A DNA stretch of 10,976 bases, taken from the NCBI GenBank assembly GCA_002436065.1, contig DIXP01000051.1:973-11948 (forward strand). The letters run 5' to 3'. Positions 1 through 7,020 of this stretch are shown in pieces (positions within the stretch are counted from its first letter, which is position 1; each line of letters opens with the position of its first letter). The stretch is from Chloroflexi bacterium UBA6077. GTDB taxonomy: Bacteria > Chloroflexota > UBA6077. Made by a program: the position numbers and the translations under genes. The notes under the pieces were generated by a model that did not search any database, had not been told where the DNA came from, and saw nothing but the letters and a program-made list of their open reading frames with translations.

Positions 1-151
1 TGACTCCCAGCACCCGGTTACTGACCGCATCCACCCCACAACGGCGCATCAACTCGATCAAGAGCGAGACGCCGGCATAAGGGGTCGTAGCCTCCTCCAA
101 ACCAGGGGCCAGCTCGACACCGAGAACCCCAGAGACTTCCTTGCGACGCAT
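1..151 (-). CDS. Probable DDE transposase, N-terminal fragment (runs off left edge)
   Basis: The reading frame begins at an ATG complementary to 149-151 and continues off the left edge, so only about 50 residues are visible. They read MRRKEVSGVLGVELAPGLEE, then a segment containing TTPYAGVSLLIELMRRCGVD. A GGAGG sequence (complement of 162-166) lies about 10 nt upstream of the ATG. The YAGVSLLIELMRRCGV segment resembles the N-terminal part of IS1380/IS4-type transposases, where a short leader is followed by a 'GGLPLLxEFxxxLG'-like stretch. This is family resemblance from memory, and the catalytic DDE domain would lie outside the window. The same frame is open upstream to a GTG at 440-442, but the ATG with its own ribosome binding site is preferred. 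It could instead be another small conserved protein; the transposase call is moderate. Confidence 0.45.
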   Translation of the reverse strand, partial: MRRKEVSGVLGVELAPGLEEATTPYAGVSLLIELMRRCGVDAVSNRVLGV

Positions 152-591
152 CCTCTTGCCACCTCCAAGGTGCCCATTGTCCCGGAAGGGCTCCCTTCTA
201 GCAAGATTAGGATGATGGCAAGCCCTTAATCTACAGGTGAAGGGGAGGCTGCGCGCATGGAAAGACGGTGTGGCTACCGCAACGTTGCGCGCGTCGATGA
301 GCCCGGGAGGACCCAGGAGGGGCTCGACTACTTCCCAAAACCACCCGAGTCCGACCGCCCTCGCCACCAACTGCTCCAAGCCGTCCCACTCCTCCCAGTA
401 TGGGAGCAACTTCCCCCAAAACGCTGCCTCCTCCCACCCCACGGAACTTATGGATTAGGGGGCAATGCGAACCCTTGTCATCGCGCAGACACTATGCTAC
501 TGTGGCCGGGGCTCTCCTACACCTCTGTTACAGGCGCGTGAGTCGCCGTCCTGTCACAGCACATCTGATTCCGGACGCTTGATCTCCCTCC
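152..591. other. Intergenic stretch between left transposase fragment and lysR
   Basis: No gene can be supported here. The left part (about 160-245) should contain the upstream end of the left insertion sequence, but the other terminus is outside the window, so its boundary cannot be fixed by an inverted repeat. The minus frame of the transposase fragment stays open back to a GTG at 440-442 after a TAA near 453; its translation is rich in Trp and Glu (for example LLPYWEEWDGLEQLV) and could be a relic, but no family is recognised. Several overlapping open frames on both strands look like by-products of high GC. The right part (about 460-590) is the likely upstream control region of the LysR gene. 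Confidence 0.5.
475..503 (+). promoter_or_regulatory. Candidate sigma-70-type promoter for the LysR gene
   Basis: TTGTCA at 475-480 (5 of 6 matches to the -35 consensus) is followed after exactly 17 nt by TACTGT at 498-503 (a weak -10, with its first two and last bases conserved). Transcription would begin near 510, leaving about 80 nt before the ATG at 592. The -10 is poor, so this is only a candidate. Confidence 0.25.
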
Positions 592-1557
592 ATGGTTGAC
601 TTAGCCGAAAAAGTCACGCTGCGGCAGTTCGTCGTCTTCAGGGCGGTGGCCACCGAACTGAGCTTCTCGAGAGCTGCCCTCCGTTTGAACACCAGCCAGT
701 CCACCGTTTCGTATGCGTTATCTCAGCTCGAACAGGCGCTGGGTGTGCGCCTCCTTTCGCGTTCCCCTAGCTTCGTTGCCCTTACCCCTGACGGGCACGG
801 TTTTCTAGCCCAGGTGGAACGGCTGCTGGATGTTCTGGAAGAAGCCGGCCAAATGCTGCCGCATTCCGGAGGCACACTCTGGGGAACCGTTCGCTTCGGC
901 ACCGGACCGACGATTGGAACCTACGTGATGCCGCCGCTACTGGCCGCGTTCGGGCAGAAGGCCCCTCACGTGCTGGTGGAAATGGAAATCGCCGATGTCA
1001 GCCAGGTGGTGAATAGGCTTCAGTCGGGCCGGTACCAAATCGCCATAGCCGGCCCAACGCCCAACGAAGAGAGCCTTGTGAAACTGCCATTCCTCAGAAA
1101 CGAAGTTGTGATCGTGGCACGGCCCCAGCACCCTCTTGTCGGTGAGAAGAGCATACCGCTGACCCGCCTAGCCGCGGAGAAGTTCATCGTTCGGGAACCG
1201 GGCTCCGGCGTGCGTCGAATCCTGGATCGTCTCTTCGATGCGGAGGGGCTGAGGATTCGGATCGCTATGGAACTGTCCTACGCTGAGGCAGTCCAGTCGG
1301 CAGTCGAGCACGGGCTTGGGATCTCCATTACCCCAAGGATATCGGTTGCAGCACAGCTCGAAACGGGTAGGTTGAGCATCCTTGATGTCCAGGGTTTCCC
1401 AATCCTGTCGCGGTGGGACATTCTGGTAAAGCAGGCACGACAGCTATCGAAGCCCGCCCAGGCGTTCAAGGATTTCCTCGTGAGTAAGGCTGCGGAAGCC
1501 GTGACGGGCCTGGAACAGCAACTAGACAAGCAAGACGCTAAGACACGCACCCTATAG
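592..1557 (+). CDS. LysR-family transcriptional regulator
   Basis: A 321-residue protein, the usual length for LysR regulators. Residues about 9-68 form the winged helix-turn-helix DNA-binding domain: LRQFVVFRAVATELSFSRAA, then LNTSQSTVSYALSQLEQALG and VRLLSRSPSFVALTPDGHGF. A linker helix follows, then a periplasmic-binding-protein-like effector domain (about residues 95-300) with typical stretches such as GTVRFGTGPTIGTYVMPPLL, EHGLGISITPRIS and FLVSKAAEAV. Such proteins bind a small effector, often a substrate or intermediate of the adjacent pathway, and control nearby operons. It is co-directional with the transporter/enzyme cluster starting 1.4 kb downstream and is the only regulator in the window, so it is the best candidate to control it (inference). 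The ATG at 592 has no convincing Shine-Dalgarno sequence (the upstream bases are pyrimidine-rich), but no better in-frame start precedes the HTH, and position 592 gives a normal N-terminus. The effector cannot be deduced. Confidence 0.93.
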   Translation: MVDLAEKVTLRQFVVFRAVATELSFSRAALRLNTSQSTVSYALSQLEQALGVRLLSRSPSFVALTPDGHGFLAQVERLLDVLEEAGQMLPHSGGTLWGTVRFGTGPTIGTYVMPPLLAAFGQKAPHVLVEMEIADVSQVVNRLQSGRYQIAIAGPTPNEESLVKLPFLRNEVVIVARPQHPLVGEKSIPLTRLAAEKFIVREPGSGVRRILDRLFDAEGLRIRIAMELSYAEAVQSAVEHGLGISITPRISVAAQLETGRLSILDVQGFPILSRWDILVKQARQLSKPAQAFKDFLVSKAAEAVTGLEQQLDKQDAKTRTL

Positions 1558-1689
1558 AGCCGCTCCAAGATCTCGATCCCCAGTATCCCGCTGCCCATCG
1601 GAAAGCGAAACTCTCTCAGACTCCCGATAACTGGCCGATTGTGAGCACTCCTACGGCCGCTTCCCTGTCATGTTCTGATAAGCTCCTTC

Positions 1690-1731
1690 GAAGAGAGGTG
1701 TCAACTTGTGCAAAGGGTAGTTCCTCTCTTC
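1690..1731. repeat. 9-bp inverted repeat overlapping the end of the decayed minus-strand gene
   Basis: GAAGAGAGG at 1690-1698 pairs perfectly with CCTCTCTTC at 1723-1731, with a 24-nt loop. It covers the last base of the TAG stop (complement of 1731-1733) of the minus-strand remnant. It could form a hairpin in RNA from either strand, but no U-run follows on either side, so it is not a convincing intrinsic terminator. It could equally be a protein-binding dyad or chance. Confidence 0.35.
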
Positions 1732-2165
1732 TACCTTATGATCCGTTTCCACGAATCCTCATCCCGGTAGGGACTGATTCCTGGAATCCGGATGGAATCG
1801 GGGACTGTGCGGGGCATCTTGAAGCAGAGAACAAAGGACTTGACGCATCTCCATTCCATGCCGAAGGCGGTGGAGAATCCATACCTGGGCGCAACGCGGG
1901 CTCTGTTGAACTTGGTTTCCAGCGGCCAATTGCGATCTTTCATCAGCTTCTCGATCCAACTGACAGTGCGTCTGAATGCATCCACGCTCTCATGGTCGTA
2001 GTTCTGCCGGTACCAGGTGTCATCCCAGGAACGGGCGCTTCTAGTGGGTCCAAAGGTGGGAATCGATTCCGGCAGGCGGGGAACCTGTTCGCTACCCGCC
2101 GCTCAGCGGCGGCGCTTCCACTGGATGGCGGCCCTCAGGAAACGGTCCTCGTACCGCGAACCCAT
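1731..2165 (-). pseudogene. Decayed small protein gene with an in-frame TGA, function unknown
   Basis: On the minus strand an ATG (complement of 2163-2165), preceded by an AGAGGGG ribosome-binding-like sequence, opens a frame reading MGSRYEDRFLRAAIQWKRRR. A TGA (complement of 2103-2105) follows, and the same frame then continues without a stop for about 120 codons to a TAG at 1731-1733. The downstream part looks like real protein: it includes RSWDDTWYRQNYDHESVDAF, RRTVSWIEKLMKDRNWPLET and KFNRARVAPRYGFSTAFGME, and ends in ISPYRDEDSWKRIIR. The TGA could be a single CGA-to-TGA change within an Arg-rich run. A GTG at about 1985 would give an intact but truncated 84-residue product. I do not recognise the family. 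The overlapping plus-strand frame (1641-2186) has no recognisable features and is treated as a shadow. Alternatives are two unrelated open frames, or a real gene starting downstream of the TGA. Confidence 0.4.
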
Positions 2166-2501
2166 ATGACCCCTCTGGGTTGGTGATCTACTGGCCAAGC
2201 CTCGATGCGGAGCCGATTTTAGTCGGCAACGTGTAGAACGGAAGCAGCATGTAGGTTGTCTGTCACCACACCTCTAATGTTTAATGTTCCCATCTCCCCT
2301 TACCTCGGCCGTTATGCTCAGCTACTACCACACTGATCGCATGGGAGACACGCCACCCAGGTAGGTCTTGATGGCATGCCGCAGGCACACTTATCCATGA
2401 GTTCGATTGATCCGGCACGCAGCGCGGGCACTGCCCTGTTCGAGCGCTCTGGCATGGTTCTTTTATCGAACGCGTAGATAGCACCAATTCAATACCGATG
2501 T

Positions 2502-2530
2502 TTGACACCCCTTGTAGCTACTCCTATTGT
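2502..2530 (+). promoter_or_regulatory. Candidate sigma-70 promoter upstream of the TTT cluster
   Basis: A perfect -35 hexamer TTGACA (2502-2507) is separated by exactly 17 nt from TATTGT (2525-2530), a 4-of-6 match to the -10 consensus that keeps its first two bases and final T. A start near 2537 would give a leader of about 445 nt before tctC at 2984. A small dyad, GGGA-ACAG-TCCC (2531-2542), overlaps the expected start site. This is the best promoter-like sequence in the inter-gene region, although a closer unrecognised promoter may be used. Confidence 0.45.
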
Positions 2531-2815
2531 GGGAACAGTCCCTCTAGTACACGGTAGATTTGCATCGGCGGCTGTAACGATGGACTGAAGGAGTAGACAG
2601 CATAGGCTCTCTTGCGGGGAAGGGAATCGCCGAACGTCAGATACGAAGGGATGCGGTTTTCTTGGCGGCTCGACGAGCTGTGATGCACGGCACGTAGTGG
2701 GCGATCACAGGAGAAGAAGGACTTGATGCAGGTTAGCTGGCGCAGAGGCCGGAATTTCCCATCAACCCCTCTCACGCATGGAGCCCACTACTTCATGATG
2801 AAGCACAGCTCATGT

Positions 2816-2847
2816 CAGCAGGGCACCGAAAGTTTCGTTTCCTGCTG
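2816..2847. promoter_or_regulatory. Nested inverted repeat upstream of tctC: operator or leader hairpin
   Basis: Outer arms CAGCAGG (2816-2822) and CCTGCTG (2841-2847) are perfect complements. Inside them lies the perfect dyad CGAAA-G-TTTCG (2827-2837), centred on almost the same base (2832 versus 2831.5). It sits about 135 bp upstream of the tctC start and downstream of the candidate promoter. In DNA it could be a regulator site, for example for the LysR protein, although it does not show a clean T-N11-A box. In RNA it could form a two-part hairpin. No U-run follows, so it is not a standard terminator. Confidence 0.35.
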
Positions 2848-2983
2848 GGGTGCTGACCGCTGCCACCGCACAACTGAGGCTGGTGCCCCCCGCGCGCCCC
2901 CTCTTCCACGACGAACAGAGAAGGAACAATCCTCACGTCTATCCTGATCATCCGAAAGCGGAAGCGCAGATAGGGGGGATAGC

Positions 2984-3964
2984 ATGTCTGCTAGAAACTC
3001 GCGCGTGACTTATGGCCTGCTAATGGTAGCAGCCTTTCTGTCGGTGCTTGGTCTTCTGGGTTGCCGTGCATCGGAAGCGGATTACCCAACTAAACCGGTG
3101 ACCATGGTGGTCTACGTCTCCCCTGGAGGCCAACTGGATCTCTTCGGCAGGGAAGCCGCCAGGCAGGTGGAGAAGATGCTGAAGGTCCCCATGCCAGTCG
3201 AGAACCGAGCTGGAGGCGGAGGTCTCACCGCTCTGTCCTACATCAAGAGCCAGCCGGCTGATGGCTACAACATCGCCATGGCGACTGTTTCGCTGCTATA
3301 CGCCATGGCCGCACCCGACTCGCCGGTGGCGGTGACCGACTTCGATTGGATCATTCGCCAGAATACCGAACCTTTCCTATTGGCCGTGAAGGGTGATGGC
3401 CAGTTCAAGACGCTGGAGGACCTGGTCAGGGTAGCGAAGGCGAACCCGGGCAAAGTGAAGATGGGGGGGACCGGAACCGGCGGCATACAGGATGGCATCG
3501 CTCTGAGGTTCTCAACTCTGGCGGGCATCCAGACTACCTGGGTTCCCTTCGACTCGGGCAAGGATGCGTCGGTTGCGACCCTCGGGGGGCACCTAGACGC
3601 ATTCATCGCCACTCCTAGCACGCCTCGCCCGCTCCTTCAAGACGGTAGCCTAAGGGGACTCGCGATCACCAGCGAGAAACGCTCGGAGTTCATGCTCAAT
3701 CTTCCCACTTTCAAGGAGCAGGGCTTCGACGTGGTGGAGTCCCAGTGGCGTGGGGTCGTCGTGAAGAAGGGTACACCGGCCAATGTCGAGGTGAAACTTC
3801 ACGACAGCTTCAAGCAACTCATGGATACCCCGGAGTGGAAGGAGTACAACACGAAGAACTGGGTGAGCGACTACTACCTGGGCACTGAGGCCCTAGGCAA
3901 AGAGGCCGCAAAGGGCGTGGAGGACGCCCGGACATTATTGAAGCAACTGGGGGCCATAAAGTAG
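2984..3964 (+). CDS. tctC: TTT transporter substrate-binding lipoprotein (TctC/Bug family)
   Basis: A 326-residue extracytoplasmic binding protein of the tripartite tricarboxylate transporter family, normal in length. The N-terminus has basic residues, then a hydrophobic stretch (about residues 10-25) and a lipobox LLGC with Cys27, so it is predicted to be a lipid-anchored lipoprotein. The mature part begins with YPTKPVTMVVYVSPGGQLDL; the PGG-x-x-D segment (D52) is the conserved ligand-loop region of TctC/Bug proteins. Other family stretches follow: VENRAGGGGLTALSYIKSQP with ADGYN, then GGTGTGGIQDG, WVPFDSGKDA, VATLGGHLDAFIATPS and LRGLAITSEKRS. The start ATG at 2984 follows a GGGGGG-rich site (about 2973-2978). 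It delivers an organic carboxylate to the TctBA membrane pair encoded 4 kb downstream, from which it is unusually separated by three enzyme genes. Ligands in this family range from citrate to aromatic acids, so the substrate is not assignable. Confidence 0.92.
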   Translation: MSARNSRVTYGLLMVAAFLSVLGLLGCRASEADYPTKPVTMVVYVSPGGQLDLFGREAARQVEKMLKVPMPVENRAGGGGLTALSYIKSQPADGYNIAMATVSLLYAMAAPDSPVAVTDFDWIIRQNTEPFLLAVKGDGQFKTLEDLVRVAKANPGKVKMGGTGTGGIQDGIALRFSTLAGIQTTWVPFDSGKDASVATLGGHLDAFIATPSTPRPLLQDGSLRGLAITSEKRSEFMLNLPTFKEQGFDVVESQWRGVVVKKGTPANVEVKLHDSFKQLMDTPEWKEYNTKNWVSDYYLGTEALGKEAAKGVEDARTLLKQLGAIK

Positions 3965-4204
3965 CGGCGGGGTTACGCACATTAGCGGTCTAACCCGACG
4001 ATTCATGTTGCTCTGGAGCGACGCCCGGATGACCTCGCCCGACGCCAGAGCGACCGGGAAGAGACCGCGGCCGGATGGCTTTGGCATGAGGCGAGGCCGG
4101 AAGGGCAGGCTTCGGGTCTGATCGTCGTCGACCATCATCTACCCGTGCAGAGATCGATAGGGTTCGGCAGCCGCTTAAGAGGCAGATAGGAAGGAGTATG
4201 CACC

Positions 4205-5068
4205 GTGGCAATTGACATGCGCTTGCGCCCACCGAGAGGCGGCTATCTCGCCTGCGACATCTACACGCATCCGGGCGTGCGGGATCCCCGGGTCTACCGT
4301 CCGACCCATCAGTTGGGGATGGCGCGCCCCGCCTCTGCAATCCAGCAGTCGATGGAGTTGTTGCTTCAAGAGATGGACGAGGCCGGAGTTACCACCGGCG
4401 TCGTTATGGGCAGGCAATCGTCGCCGCCCCACGGTTGGGTGCCCAACGACGACGTCGCCAGCATAGTTCGGGATTATCCTGGTCGGTTCGTGGGCTTTGC
4501 CGGGATAGATCTTTCGGACAGGAAGGCCGCGGCGAGGGAGATCGACCGCGCCGTCGGGGAACTGGAAATGAAGGGGGTGTGCCTGGAACCCGCGTGGGCA
4601 GTCAGGCCCATGTATGTGGATGATCCCTACTTGTACCCCATCTATGAGAAGCTCGAATCGATGCAGATCGTGCTCTCCATCTCGACAGGAGGCCTGTGCA
4701 TAGCTTCGGATATCAGCTACTCCAACCCGATCCCGCTGCAAAAGGTGGCAAGAGCTTTCCCCGACCTCAAGTTGATCGTTTCCCACGCTGCCTGGCCCTG
4801 GGTCTACCAGATGCTGGGCATAGCCTTTATGTGCCCGAACATCTACATCTCGCCCGACATGTATCTAGCTGTCCCGAACACGCCGGGAGCCCTTGAGTAT
4901 GTGCACGCGGCGAACTACTACCTGGGCGACAGACTGCTGTTCGGCACCGCCTATCCTGCGAAGCCGCTAAAGCCGTGCGTTGATGCCGTGAAGAAGTTGC
5001 CCTTCGCCGAAGGCGTGGTCGAACGGGTGCTACACCACAACGCCGCGCGGCTACTGGGCATCGAGTGA
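4205..5068 (+). CDS. Amidohydrolase-2-type TIM-barrel protein with altered metal site
   Basis: A 287-residue cytoplasmic protein of the amidohydrolase-related (ACMSD-like) TIM-barrel family. The start is GTG 4205, 8 nt after a strong AGGAAGGAG (4188-4196); an ATG at 4198 is out of frame and stops after five codons. Family landmarks are the N-terminal strand CDIYTHPG (residues 17-24), LLQEMDEAGVTTGVVMG, YPGRFVGFAGID, FPDLKLIVSHAAWPWV (His194), PNIYISPDMY and DRLLFGTAYPAKPL, followed by a C-terminal HNAARLLGIE. Several usual metal ligands are missing: the HxH motif is Y20-T-H22, the 'hhHTGG' strand is SISTGG (Ser160), and the 'GSDYP' Asp is Ala249. Only His194 and His22 remain. Either a subfamily uses a different, perhaps metal-free, mechanism or the protein is not hydrolytic. 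It lies 43 nt before the flavoprotein gene, suggesting co-transcription. Relatives include decarboxylases, hydratases and lactonases, so the reaction is left open. Confidence 0.82.
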   Translation: MAIDMRLRPPRGGYLACDIYTHPGVRDPRVYRPTHQLGMARPASAIQQSMELLLQEMDEAGVTTGVVMGRQSSPPHGWVPNDDVASIVRDYPGRFVGFAGIDLSDRKAAAREIDRAVGELEMKGVCLEPAWAVRPMYVDDPYLYPIYEKLESMQIVLSISTGGLCIASDISYSNPIPLQKVARAFPDLKLIVSHAAWPWVYQMLGIAFMCPNIYISPDMYLAVPNTPGALEYVHAANYYLGDRLLFGTAYPAKPLKPCVDAVKKLPFAEGVVERVLHHNAARLLGIE

Positions 5069-5111
5069 TCCCACGCCATCTCGGTCTGCAGTCGCTCTCT
5101 GGGAGGTAATC

Positions 5112-6830
5112 ATGCTACCCGACTACGAGGTCATGGAGACGGACGTTCTGGTTATAGGCAGCGGCGCCGCAGGCTGTCTGGCGGCTATCGCTGCGGTGGA
5201 GAAAGGGGCGCGGGTAACCCTCGTCACCAAGGGGCCTTTCCCTTGCGGCGTCACCTCCATGGCCATCGGCAGCTTCGCGGTGGCCTTGGGCCATAGCGAT
5301 CCGGCCGATAACCCGTCGGAGCACGCCCGCGATGCTCTGGCCGCGGGAATGGGGTTGAACGACCCGGATGTGGTCGCCGCGTGGACGAAAGCGGCACTCG
5401 AAGCGACCCCGAGACTCCTCGAGTGGGGTTTGCCGCTGGTCAAAGTCGGCGACAAAATACACCAGAAACCTAACATCGGCCACCGATACCCCAGGGCCGT
5501 GCACTGCGAGGATCACATTGGCAAAGCGCTCCTGGACTGCGTCGCAGCCCAGGTTACGCGGAGGCCTATACAGATGCTCCAGCACATGCTGGTGACCGAT
5601 CTGCTCGTTGCGGAAGGGATTGTCAGAGGCGCCTACGGGCTCGATTACCGGTCAGGCAAGACTTTCGTCGTACAAGCGGCGGCTACTGTGCTCGCCACAG
5701 GCGGAGCTGGCCACGTGTACTCGTATAGCGACAATCCGAAGATCATCAAAGGCGACGGCTACGCCATGGCTTGGAGGGCAGGGGCCGAACTGGTGGACAT
5801 GGAAATGATCGACTTCATGCTCGTCATGTGTCACCCGGAGCGGCTATGGATGTATCCACCCCACGTCAACGCGACGCTGCGGCGCAAGGGAGGTAGGTTC
5901 TACAACGGCCTCGGAGAGAGGTTCATGAAGCGGTACTGTCCCGAGCACGCTGAGCGAGTGCCGGAAAGGGCAGCGGTTTGCCGTGTGGCGGCCCTGGAGA
6001 TCTACGAGGGCAGGGCCACGAAGCACGGGGGCGTCTACCTAGATGGCTCCGAGGCGCTGGACGAGATTTCTCAGGCGCCGCCTCGATGGTATCGGACCAT
6101 TCAGGAGGCCGGCATCGACATGAGCTACCAGCCGTTGGAGTTGGTGCCGGCGGCCCATACCTTCCTGGGAGGGATACGGATAGACGCCACCGGGAAGACG
6201 TCCCTGGAAGGGCTATATGCAGCCGGGGAGACCGCGGGCGGAGTGCATGGAGCGAACCGTCTAGGAGGAGCCGCCCTCTCCGATGCCATAGCCTTCGGCT
6301 TCGTCGCGGGGGAAGCGGCAGCTGCCAAAGCCGGCTGGGAGTCAGGCAAGCGCACGGGCTCCGGCGAGTTGGACTCAATGGTACGGGAAGCTGCCACACG
6401 GCTGGAAGGATTCCAGGGTGGGGAGAGTGGAATCGAGCCATCTCAGCTAACGCGAGCGGTGCAAGAGACGATGACGGCGAACGCGATGGTGATCAGAGAG
6501 GAGAGGAGTCTGAGCCGTGCGCAGGAGACACTGGACCGTCTTCGGGTGGAGGTCGCGCCGAAGCTGCGAGTTTCTGCGGGCAGCGGGCGGGAGATGCTTT
6601 CTCAGTTAAGGGAGGTGGTGGAGGCAGTCAACCTGCTCCAGGTAGCGATGCTGGTCACCAGGGCAGCGGATATGCGCAGAGAGACGAGGGGAGCCCACTA
6701 CCGGCTGGATTACCCGCTTCGGGACGACGAGCACTGGCTGCGGAACATCGTGTTGACCCGAGCGGGAGAAGAGGTCTCTGCCGAGGTCAGGACCGCGAGA
6801 GGAGGAACCGTCGCCGCAGAGGTTCACTGA
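5112..6830 (+). CDS. FAD-binding fumarate reductase/succinate dehydrogenase-type flavoprotein
   Basis: A 572-residue flavoprotein of the FrdA/SdhA/aspartate oxidase superfamily. The ATG at 5112 follows GGGAGGT (5101-5107). The Rossmann motif GSGAAG (residues 16-21) begins the FAD domain. VLATGGAG (193-200), GLYAAGETAGGVHGANRLGG (367-386) and the C-terminal ETRGAHYRLDYPLRDDEHWL complete the family pattern. Catalytic-type residues appear kept: Arg in LRRKGGRFYNGLGERFM, His349 in AAHTFLGGI and Arg383 in ANRLGG. Two differences from true SdhA/FrdA are visible. The covalent-FAD His motif is replaced by GVTSMAIGSFA, so FAD is probably bound non-covalently. The MEF-QFHPTG substrate segment reads MEMIDFMLVM, with a CHPERL only later. 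No iron-sulfur or membrane-anchor subunit is encoded nearby, so it is probably soluble with an unidentified electron partner. It likely oxidises or reduces a C-C bond next to a carboxylate or ketone in the imported compound (inference). Confidence 0.9.
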   Translation: MLPDYEVMETDVLVIGSGAAGCLAAIAAVEKGARVTLVTKGPFPCGVTSMAIGSFAVALGHSDPADNPSEHARDALAAGMGLNDPDVVAAWTKAALEATPRLLEWGLPLVKVGDKIHQKPNIGHRYPRAVHCEDHIGKALLDCVAAQVTRRPIQMLQHMLVTDLLVAEGIVRGAYGLDYRSGKTFVVQAAATVLATGGAGHVYSYSDNPKIIKGDGYAMAWRAGAELVDMEMIDFMLVMCHPERLWMYPPHVNATLRRKGGRFYNGLGERFMKRYCPEHAERVPERAAVCRVAALEIYEGRATKHGGVYLDGSEALDEISQAPPRWYRTIQEAGIDMSYQPLELVPAAHTFLGGIRIDATGKTSLEGLYAAGETAGGVHGANRLGGAALSDAIAFGFVAGEAAAAKAGWESGKRTGSGELDSMVREAATRLEGFQGGESGIEPSQLTRAVQETMTANAMVIREERSLSRAQETLDRLRVEVAPKLRVSAGSGREMLSQLREVVEAVNLLQVAMLVTRAADMRRETRGAHYRLDYPLRDDEHWLRNIVLTRAGEEVSAEVRTARGGTVAAEVH

Positions 6831-7020
6831 TAACTCACCCTCCCCTATCGTGGCCGGGTAGTGGTCAATTCACCAAGTCAGGGCAAGCTCAGCTGTAGTC
6901 CCAAGCGACGCGAAGGGTCTCCAGGAACGAGGAGATGTCTCGCTGCGGCTTGGCATGATAGTGCAGTGGGGTTGCGGAGGCGGCGCCAAGTCAACAGTCA
7001 GCAATTGGAGGAGGCAGACG

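Larger units (their letters stand above)
2166..2983. other. Long control/non-coding region before the transporter cluster
   Basis: About 800 bp with no gene I can support on either strand. Short open frames exist (minus 2281-2508 and 2524-2775, plus 2723-2947), but their translations are low in recognisable pattern, lack good ribosome binding sites and are interrupted in every longer reading. The stretch holds a candidate promoter (2502-2530) and a nested dyad (2816-2847), listed separately. Local composition is more even and less codon-like than in the genes to the right. It may be the remains of older insertions or of the decayed gene's neighbourhood. No tRNA, rRNA, CRISPR or recognisable riboswitch core was seen. 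Confidence 0.5.

Noticed and set aside
1641..2186. 181-codon plus-strand open frame after lysR
   Set aside because: No ribosome binding site or recognisable motif; the opposite strand shows the more protein-like reading, so this is treated as a shadow.
4010..4051. GCTCTGG...CCAGAGC inverted repeat after tctC as a terminator
   Set aside because: Only 7 bp with a 28-nt loop and no U-run; it would not form a convincing intrinsic terminator.
4175..4786. 203-codon minus-strand frame opposite the amidohydrolase gene
   Set aside because: Antisense shadow of a gene with clear family motifs; no ribosome binding site or domain.
5978..6898. 306-codon plus-strand frame inside the flavoprotein gene
   Set aside because: It overlaps the well-supported flavoprotein in another frame and its Gly/Arg/Ser-rich translation is typical of a GC-rich shadow.
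6946..6965. TTGGCATGATAGTGCAG resembling a sigma-54 -24/-12 promoter before the SDR gene
   Set aside because: The GG and GC elements are separated by 9 rather than 10 nt and the -12 part lacks the usual TTGC form.
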